Shown here one piece after another: positions 1 to 4,719 of a stretch of DNA of 5,528 nt. Made by a program: the position numbers and the translations under genes. Position 1 is the first letter of the stretch; each line of letters opens with the position of its first letter. The DNA is from Desulfurobacterium sp. (GTDB taxonomy: Bacteria > Aquificota > Aquificia > Desulfurobacteriales > Desulfurobacteriaceae): NCBI GenBank assembly GCA_026988135.1, contig JALSLT010000116.1, forward strand, positions 1-5,528, given 5' to 3'. Under the pieces are notes generated by a model, which saw nothing but the letters and a program-made list of their open reading frames with translations, did no database searches and was not told the DNA's origin.

Positions 1-95
1 CTTTTAGTTTTGCAGAAGTAGTTGAAAATACTGAACATGCTGTGGCCTGTGGATTAAGTCTAAGATATAAGGGTGATGAAAATGCTAAGGTTTAA
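1..95 (+). CDS. pilM: Type IV pilus assembly protein PilM, C-terminal end (partial)
   Basis: Only the last 30 codons are present, read from base 3 to a TAA at 93-95; the start lies left of the window. The visible tail includes AEVVENTEHAVACGLSLRY, which resembles the end of PilM, where the final helix of the actin-like fold carries an A-x-GLALR-like motif (here ACGLSLRY). PilM is a cytoplasmic FtsA/actin-like ATP-binding protein that binds the N-terminal tail of PilN and connects the pilus motor side to the inner-membrane alignment complex. The assignment rests mostly on context: pilN, pilO, pilP and pilQ follow in the canonical order. The stop codon lies 14 bases inside the preferred pilN reading frame, so translation of the two genes is probably coupled. 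No catalytic residues are visible in this fragment. Confidence 0.8.
   Translation, partial: FSFAEVVENTEHAVACGLSLRYKGDENAKV
69..75 (+). promoter_or_regulatory. Ribosome binding site deciding the pilN start
   Basis: AAGGGTG lies inside the last codons of pilM. Three in-frame start codons follow or overlap it: GTG at 73, ATG at 76 and ATG at 82. Only ATG 82 has normal spacing (8 bases after AGGG at 70-73). GTG 73 lies within the purine motif and ATG 76 is only two bases after AGGG. The protein beginning at 82 also starts like PilN. This is a choice from spacing, not experimental evidence. Confidence 0.6.
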
Positions 96-633
96 TTTTT
101 TAGAGAAAGAAGAAAGTTTAATAGAGAAAGTTTTAAAGCCAGATATAGTGCTTGCTCTATTGATAGCCTTTCTTGTTTCTGGAGGCCTTTTTTGGTACGT
201 AGGTCAGCTTAAAAACAGAGAGACTATTTTGAAAAGGGAAAGTTTAAAGCTTGACAGAGAGCTTGCCAGGTTAAAAAAGGTTCAGTCTGATGAGAAAAAA
301 CTTCTACAGGAAAGGACAAGACTGAAAAAGAAGATGGAAATTATTTCCGAACTGGATAATAAGCGAAAAGTGTCGCAGTTTGTTTATTTTTTTGCAGATA
401 GAAGAAATATTCCTTCCGAGGTTTGGTTGAAGGGCTTGAAGCAGGATGGAAATAAAGTTTTCATAGAAGGAGAAGCTTATAATCTTAAGATTATTTCTCA
501 ATTTCTCAAAAATATTGAAGAAAACCTTGGGAATGTGACATTTAAAGACACCGTTTATGAAGAATATACTTCTAAAAGTACCGGAAAAACTTATAAGTAT
601 TATAAATTTAGGTTTAATGTGGAGATGAAGTGA
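82..633 (+). CDS. pilN: Type IV pilus inner-membrane alignment protein PilN
   Basis: PilN is a bitopic inner-membrane protein of the PilMNOP platform. Its cytoplasmic tail binds PilM and its periplasmic part pairs with PilO. From ATG 82 the protein has 183 residues, a usual family length. The N-terminus MLRFNFLEKEES stands where PilN proteins carry the PilM-binding INLLP motif, here a divergent F-N-F-L-E. A single membrane helix spans about residues 22-41. A charged coiled coil follows (about 42-97), then a periplasmic ferredoxin-like domain (about 98-183) containing the family-like stretch P-S-E-V-W-L-K-G-L and an I-E-G-E-A turn near 128-132. The frame is also open from GTG 73 and ATG 76, which would add three or two residues; ATG 82 is preferred for ribosome-binding spacing. 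The gene overlaps the end of pilM, and its stop (TGA 631-633) overlaps the pilO start. Confidence 0.9.
   Translation: MLRFNFLEKEESLIEKVLKPDIVLALLIAFLVSGGLFWYVGQLKNRETILKRESLKLDRELARLKKVQSDEKKLLQERTRLKKKMEIISELDNKRKVSQFVYFFADRRNIPSEVWLKGLKQDGNKVFIEGEAYNLKIISQFLKNIEENLGNVTFKDTVYEEYTSKSTGKTYKYYKFRFNVEMK
621..624 (+). promoter_or_regulatory. Ribosome binding site for pilO
   Basis: GGAG sits in the last codons of pilN. It is 8 bases before ATG 633 and 5 bases before an alternative in-frame GTG at 630. Both spacings work. ATG 633 is preferred on codon type; it shares one base with the pilN stop, giving the TGATG arrangement typical of translational coupling. Confidence 0.55.
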
Positions 634-1268
634 TGGCTTTCGAAGGTTTGATAGAGGATTTAAAAGATAGATGGACGGAAATTCCAAAGTGGCAGAAGTG
701 GATAGGTTATCTTTTTTTACTTATTGCTATTATCTTTGTGTATAAAATGCAAGTTCTTGATCCTATTGAAATGAGAATAAAGCAACTTTCCATGCAGGTA
801 GAGCAGAAAAGAACACGAGTTGCAAAACTTAAAATAGTTGAAAAACGAAGAGATGCTCTTAATAAGGAAATTGCTCAGCTTAAAGATGCTATAGCTAAGC
901 TTGAATCTGAACTTCCAACAGGCAAAGAGGCTGTAAGCAATATAATAAAAGCAATAGCTGAAAGTGTAAAGAGCACAAAAGTTGAAATGATTAAACGAGG
1001 AAAGGAGAAAGAAAACGAGTATTATAAAACTATTGATTATTCTGTAATTTTAAGTTCCAGATATCCGAATTTTATATCTTGGTGTGAAAATATTGTTAAA
1101 GCAAAAAGGGTGATGACTTTTGGGACTATTTCTATGGTGGCGCTTGATCCTAAAAAGAAAGAGATAGAAATCGAAACCGATGGAAAAAAAGAAAAAAGGT
1201 CAATTTTCATATATCCTTATACACTTCAGATTAACCTTAAACTAAATGCTTATACGTTAAAGAGGTAG
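633..1268 (+). CDS. pilO: Type IV pilus inner-membrane alignment protein PilO
   Basis: PilO forms dimers and heterodimers with PilN in the periplasm and helps connect the inner-membrane motor to the PilP/PilQ exit channel. The 211-residue product (from ATG 633; 212 from GTG 630) has the family architecture. A cytoplasmic amphipathic segment containing W14, W20 and W23 comes first, then one membrane helix at about residues 23-37. A long Lys/Glu coiled coil runs from about 45 to 93, followed by the family-typical Leu-Pro hinge (E-L-P-T at 93-96). A periplasmic alpha/beta domain (about 97-211) includes the segment Y-S-V-I-L-S-S-R-Y. One cysteine is visible, in the SWCENIV stretch. Length and layout are normal. 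The gene follows pilN with a one-base overlap and precedes pilP by three bases, which supports the assignment, since PilO sequences themselves are poorly conserved. Confidence 0.9.
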   Translation: MAFEGLIEDLKDRWTEIPKWQKWIGYLFLLIAIIFVYKMQVLDPIEMRIKQLSMQVEQKRTRVAKLKIVEKRRDALNKEIAQLKDAIAKLESELPTGKEAVSNIIKAIAESVKSTKVEMIKRGKEKENEYYKTIDYSVILSSRYPNFISWCENIVKAKRVMTFGTISMVALDPKKKEIEIETDGKKEKRSIFIYPYTLQINLKLNAYTLKR

Positions 1269-1271
1269 CTT

Positions 1272-1718
1272 ATGAGACTTTTAAAGATTTTTTTATTGAT
1301 TCCGGTTGCTGTTTTTATTTTAGCTAAAGAGGGTTTTGCTTATATTGACCCATTTGTTGACCCGTTAAAAGTTCGAGAAATTGCCGAGATTAAAAGAAAG
1401 GTTTTAGAAGCTCGGAAAAAAAGGGGAGTTAAGGTTAAGATAGTGAGAAAGCCGCATCTTTTCAAACTGTCAATTCCCCCTATGGAAAATTTAACCTTTC
1501 AAGGTGTAATCGGGGATGTTCAAAATTTAAAAGTTGTTGCTGTTGATTCTTCTACAGGGAAAGTTTATATACTTTCGCCGGGGGATTCGGTGGATGTTAA
1601 TGCAAGAATCGTGAAAGTGCAACCTCAGAAGTTAATAATTAAAGTTTATGAAAAGCAAGGTGAGAAGCTTGTTTCCAAATTAGTTACTGTTAATTTTAAC
1701 ACGGGGGAAGGAAAATGA
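1272..1718 (+). CDS. pilP: Type IV pilus assembly protein PilP (non-lipoprotein form)
   Basis: PilP is a periplasmic protein that bridges the PilN/PilO platform and the N-terminal domains of the PilQ secretin. The 148-residue product begins with a signal-peptide-like segment (about residues 1-23, likely cleavage G-F-A/Y). An extended linker follows with Y24-I-D-P-F, resembling the D-P-F motif of PilP tails that contact PilN/PilO, then a basic helix (about 33-60). The beta-sandwich HR domain (about 70-141) includes L-T-F-Q-G-V-I-G, A-V-D-S-S-T-G-K-V-Y and S-P-G-D-S-V. There is no cysteine at all, so the lipid anchor known from Neisseria and Pseudomonas PilP is absent; an uncleaved signal anchor is possible. 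The start has an AGAGG ribosome binding site at 1261-1265, six bases upstream. The stop overlaps the pilQ start by four bases (ATGA). Position between pilO and pilQ makes the call firm despite weak family-wide identity. Confidence 0.85.
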   Translation: MRLLKIFLLIPVAVFILAKEGFAYIDPFVDPLKVREIAEIKRKVLEARKKRGVKVKIVRKPHLFKLSIPPMENLTFQGVIGDVQNLKVVAVDSSTGKVYILSPGDSVDVNARIVKVQPQKLIIKVYEKQGEKLVSKLVTVNFNTGEGK

Positions 1719-3640
1719 GAAAGTTAATCCATACATTTACGGTTTTTGCTATGATATCTTCAGCTTCCGTAGCTGCTACCATTTCCGATATCAATCTTAT
1801 TAACGTTAATGGTGCGTTAAGGCTCATATTTAAAACCGATGGGAAATGTGAGGTTGAAAAAAGCACTGATAATGGAATAGTTAAGTTACTTCTTAATAAC
1901 TGTAAAACTGATAGTAGAAAGGTTTTTGGAAAGCAGGATGGTATTGTTAAAGTTGTCGATATAGCTCCGACTTCTTTGGGTACGGAAGTGAAAGTGGTTC
2001 CCGATACGAAAGTTGACATATCGTATGTTGCTTATCCGAAAGTTACAACAATTCTTATAGTACCTGATAAGTATCTTCTTCCGGAGATTAAGAAGACAGC
2101 AACCGGTGTTGTTCTCGACCTGAAAACCGATATTCCTTTCCGAATTTTAAAAGAGAAAAGAAAGATCATTTTTATTTCAAAGAAGCCGGTCTTTAAAACC
2201 ATGGAGAAAAAGTTAAATTCTTCATATGTAGATAGAGTCAAAACCTATTCAACATCCAAAGCTTCTTATCTTGAGTTATATTTGAAAACCGATTTGCCTG
2301 CACAGATTGTAAATAGTGGAAATGGATATGAAGTTAATTTCCTTAACTTTACCACCAGAAATCTTTCCAATGGCTCTGAATTGAAAAGCAAAAAGATAAA
2401 GCTTGATTTTGCAAATACTGATGTTAGAACGGTTGTTAGAGCAATAGCCGATATGGTGGGAGTCAATGTTGTTTTTGATCCCGAAGTTAAAGGAAAAGTT
2501 TCCATTAGGTTCTTAACTCCCGTTGATTGGAAAGATGCTCTTAAAGCGGTTATAGAGCCTCTTGGGTTTACTTATCTGAGAGATGATAACTATTTACGTA
2601 TAACTTCTAAAAAGAGAATATTGGAAGAGACGGCATATGAGCCTGTAAATACTTATATAGTTTCTTTAAATTACGCTTATGCCGAAGAAGTGGCAAAAAT
2701 AGTCAAAAGTTATCTTGGGAATATTGATAATAAAGGGAAAAAATTAAAAACAAAAGAGTTAGTTGAAATCGATGAAAGAACAAATAGTTTGATATTAAAA
2801 GTAACCGAGGATCACTATAAGAAAATCATGGATATTGTTAAACATACTGATAAAATGACCAGGCAGGTTTCTATAGAGGCAAGAATAGTTTTAATAGATA
2901 CCAGTTTTGAAAAGCAGCTTGGAGTTAACTGGAATTTTGCTTTATGGGGTTCAGGTTCTGAAACTTATAGATCCGGTAGTTTTCAGGCTAATGATGCTGT
3001 AACAATTCCCGGTATTACTACTTCTGCATTAGGTAATGCGGCAACTATAGCAACACAGCCTTATACTCTTGCTGTTGGTATTTTAAAGAAAGATCAGAGT
3101 TTAAGAGCTGAACTTGCTATTAAAGCTTCGGAGTTAACAGGTGATGGAAAACTTGTTTCCCAGCCAAAGGTTGTTACTCTTGATAACAAAGAAGCTGTAA
3201 TAGAGAAGGGAATGGAGATTCCATATAAAGTAATAGATGAAAACGGAAATATTTCTACTGAATTTAAGAAAGCATCTCTTATACTTAAGGTTAAGCCTCA
3301 TGTTACAAATAATGAAAGAATAATGCTTAATCTTGAGATAAAGAAAGATAAGCCGAATTACGATTATGTGGCCATAACCGGAAATACAGAGCCTGCAATT
3401 GATACAAGAAATGTTAAGACTCAGATTATGGTGAATAATGGAGATACACTTGTGATAGGTGGTATTTATGAGCAGGAGAAATCCAAGAGTAAAGCGGGAA
3501 TTCCCTTACTTTCAAAGATACCCTTACTTGGATGGTTGTTTAAAAATGAAGTTGTAAAAAATTCAAATTCGCAACTTCTTATATTTATAACTCCAAAAGT
3601 TATTTCTACTGGGAACGGAATAGGGGGAGGTGGAAAATGA
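1715..3640 (+). CDS. pilQ: Type IV pilus secretin PilQ
   Basis: PilQ is the multimeric outer-membrane channel through which the pilus fibre passes. The 641-residue product has a Sec signal peptide (about 1-20, S-V-A-A region). Two AMIN-like peptidoglycan-binding regions follow (about 24-116 and 127-213). An N0/STN domain spans about 227-297 (K-L-D-F-A-N-T-D-V-R-T-V-V start, V-F-D-P-E-V-K-G core) and an N1/NolW domain about 312-380 (Y-I-V-S-L-N-Y-A, D-E-R-T-N-S-L-I). The secretin domain, about 384-630, carries R-Q-V-S-I-E-A-R-I at 383-391, S-Q-P-K-V-V-T at 482-488, D-T-L-V-I-G-G at 577-583, the lipid-bilayer signature G-I-P-L-L-S-K-I-P-L-L-G-W-L-F at 595-609 and L-L-I-F-I-T-P-K-V-I at 621-630. 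Only two cysteines occur, C45 and C63, in the first AMIN-like region. The C-terminus ends in a glycine run that coincides with the next gene's ribosome binding site. The ATG at 1715 is preceded by GGGGGAAGGA (1703-1712). Length is within the family range. Confidence 0.97.
   Translation: MRKLIHTFTVFAMISSASVAATISDINLINVNGALRLIFKTDGKCEVEKSTDNGIVKLLLNNCKTDSRKVFGKQDGIVKVVDIAPTSLGTEVKVVPDTKVDISYVAYPKVTTILIVPDKYLLPEIKKTATGVVLDLKTDIPFRILKEKRKIIFISKKPVFKTMEKKLNSSYVDRVKTYSTSKASYLELYLKTDLPAQIVNSGNGYEVNFLNFTTRNLSNGSELKSKKIKLDFANTDVRTVVRAIADMVGVNVVFDPEVKGKVSIRFLTPVDWKDALKAVIEPLGFTYLRDDNYLRITSKKRILEETAYEPVNTYIVSLNYAYAEEVAKIVKSYLGNIDNKGKKLKTKELVEIDERTNSLILKVTEDHYKKIMDIVKHTDKMTRQVSIEARIVLIDTSFEKQLGVNWNFALWGSGSETYRSGSFQANDAVTIPGITTSALGNAATIATQPYTLAVGILKKDQSLRAELAIKASELTGDGKLVSQPKVVTLDNKEAVIEKGMEIPYKVIDENGNISTEFKKASLILKVKPHVTNNERIMLNLEIKKDKPNYDYVAITGNTEPAIDTRNVKTQIMVNNGDTLVIGGIYEQEKSKSKAGIPLLSKIPLLGWLFKNEVVKNSNSQLLIFITPKVISTGNGIGGGGK
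3626..3632 (+). promoter_or_regulatory. Strong ribosome binding site inside the pilQ 3' end
   Basis: GGAGGTG, preceded by further Gs from 3623, lies six bases (counted from GGAGG) before the ATG at 3637. It is the most complete Shine-Dalgarno sequence in the window, and it is read in pilQ as the terminal Gly codons. It suggests the downstream exported protein is translated efficiently from the same message rather than only by read-on from pilQ. Confidence 0.75.
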
Positions 3641-4719
3641 GAAAAATTTTTTTGAGGATTATATTTCTATTTTTTTTAGTTTCGGGCTTGTTATTACCAA
3701 GTGAGGCTTTTGCTTCTTATACTTTGAATGTTGGAGTTCCCGGTAGCAGTATCAATGTTGATTTTGGAAATGTTACAGCTACTATAGAGAAAAGTTATCA
3801 GGTAATTTATCTGCAAAATACTGGAAGTGATAATTTTTCCATCTCAAACATCCCTGAGACTGAAGAGTCACCTTTTTATATACAGGATCTCATACATATA
3901 AACTCTCAAGGGAATAGTGCAAGAATTGCTTTTGATCCTGATACTGGTCAGATAACGCAAAATGATAATCCAGTATTAATTCAGCCGGGAGAGCAGCTTG
4001 AAATTATTGTAGGTTTTCCTGAACAGTATGTTGAGACAGGAAATTATTCTACGTCTTTTGAACTAATAACAACAAATTCTACAGAAACATTTGCGACTAT
4101 AAACTGTTCTGCCACCGTTGTTTCGGGAGATGCATCTCTTTCTACTCCTGTATTTATTGATTTTGGAAATTTTACTGTGGGAGATATAAATCAGGAGTCG
4201 TTTTTTATCGTTAATAATGGAACAACAGCTTTAACGATAACAGGTTTTAATATTAGTGAACTTACAGAGAAGGGCGTGTCTATTAGTACTATATATCAAG
4301 ATAGTGCTACAAATTTTGTTGATATTAATGCTCCAATTACAATGGAGCCAGGCGATAAATTAACGGTTAATCTTCAATATTCCCCTGTGAGTTCTGGAAC
4401 TGTTGTTATTCCTTTTGAAATTTTCACCAATTCTTTAGATTTACCTAAACAAGTTGTTTTATTAAATGCAGAAGTGAAAGATTTAGCTTCGGGAACATTA
4501 GATAATGGAACTATAACGACGGATAATGGAACTATTAACGGTACTGTTACTAATACAACAACTGATAATAATACAACCAACGAAACAGTTACAACAGAAA
4601 ATATTCCAGAGTCTGGTGGTTCCTGTTCCATTTCGCCTTCAGGAACTATTGGCTTTGATTTGCTGTTGCCTTTTGTAACAGTTGGTTTGATCTATTTCAG
4701 AAGAAAAGAGAGTAGATGA
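3637..4719 (+). CDS. Exported two-Ig-domain protein with C-terminal sorting signal
   Basis: The specific gene is not recognised. The 360-residue product starts with a clear Sec signal peptide (about 1-26; basic R2-K3-R7, hydrophobic core, cleavage A-F-A/S). Two immunoglobulin-like repeats of ASH / choice-of-anchor-D type follow, at about 38-161 and 169-282. They align with each other at V-D-F-G-N-V-T (41-47) and I-D-F-G-N-F-T (174-180), Q-N-T-G-S and N-N-G-T-T, and Q-P-G-E-Q-L (116-121) and E-P-G-D-K-L (237-242). A Thr/Asn linker (about 285-322) made of seven-residue units leads to a C-terminal sorting signal: G327-G-S-C330, a hydrophobic stretch at about 338-354, then R355-R-K. Cysteines are C157 and C330. 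The protein is therefore probably secreted and processed or anchored at its C-terminus by a membrane protease. The four-base overlap with pilQ and a strong ribosome binding site tie its expression to the pilus genes, suggesting a surface, adhesin-like or secretin-associated role; that role is inference. Confidence 0.85.
   Translation: MRKIFLRIIFLFFLVSGLLLPSEAFASYTLNVGVPGSSINVDFGNVTATIEKSYQVIYLQNTGSDNFSISNIPETEESPFYIQDLIHINSQGNSARIAFDPDTGQITQNDNPVLIQPGEQLEIIVGFPEQYVETGNYSTSFELITTNSTETFATINCSATVVSGDASLSTPVFIDFGNFTVGDINQESFFIVNNGTTALTITGFNISELTEKGVSISTIYQDSATNFVDINAPITMEPGDKLTVNLQYSPVSSGTVVIPFEIFTNSLDLPKQVVLLNAEVKDLASGTLDNGTITTDNGTINGTVTNTTTDNNTTNETVTTENIPESGGSCSISPSGTIGFDLLLPFVTVGLIYFRRKESR
4501..4542 (+). 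repeat. Imperfect 21-bp tandem repeat in the linker of the exported protein
   Basis: Two adjacent 21-base units start at 4501 and 4522 and share the identical first 14 bases GATAATGGAACTAT. They encode D-N-G-T-I-T-T and D-N-G-T-I-N-G. The same seven-residue register seems to continue in decayed form (T-V-T-N-T-T-T, D-N-N-T-T-N-E, T-V-T-T-E-N-I) to about 4605. The unit keeps the reading frame, so copy-number change would lengthen or shorten the stalk without breaking the protein. Confidence 0.7.
4615..4716 (+). other. C-terminal Cys-type protein-sorting signal (CTERM-like)
   Basis: This stretch encodes the last 34 residues of the exported protein. In order they hold a small-residue motif with cysteine (G-G-S-C-S-I), a short polar spacer (S-P-S-G-T), a hydrophobic segment starting F-D-L-L-L-P and ending I-Y-F, and a basic R-R-K end. 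This is the layout of bacterial CTERM signals recognised by intramembrane proteases. The C-S-I ... F-D-x-x-L-P ... Y-x-R-R spacing is, from memory, closest to the JDVT-CTERM type; Synerg-CTERM and GlyGly-CTERM (rhombosortase) are alternatives. No processing protease gene is in this window. Confidence 0.6.

Noticed and set aside
73..81. Longer pilN start at GTG 73 or ATG 76
   Set aside because: GTG 73 lies inside the purine motif and ATG 76 is two bases from it; ATG 82 has normal spacing. The difference is only two or three residues, so it stays open.
304..687. Minus-strand open frame of 127 codons across the pilN/pilO junction
   Set aside because: It lies antisense to two well-supported genes, has no recognisable domain, and is a product of AT-rich coding sequence.
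1696..2505. Three minus-strand open frames (1696-2019, 2032-2241, 2266-2505) opposite pilQ
   Set aside because: All are antisense to the continuous pilQ frame and show no domain, signal or plausible start context.
4374..4631. Minus-strand open frame of 85 codons with a very hydrophobic, Val/Leu-rich product that looks like a membrane peptide
   Set aside because: It is the antisense of the Thr/Asn-rich linker; ACN and AAY codons read backwards give Val, Leu and Ile. No ribosome binding site or independent support was seen.
4615..4716. LPXTG sortase signal at the C-terminus of the exported protein
   Set aside because: No LPXTG-like pentapeptide is present; the motif before the hydrophobic helix is G-G-S-C, and a secretin-bearing diderm would more likely use an intramembrane-protease CTERM system.
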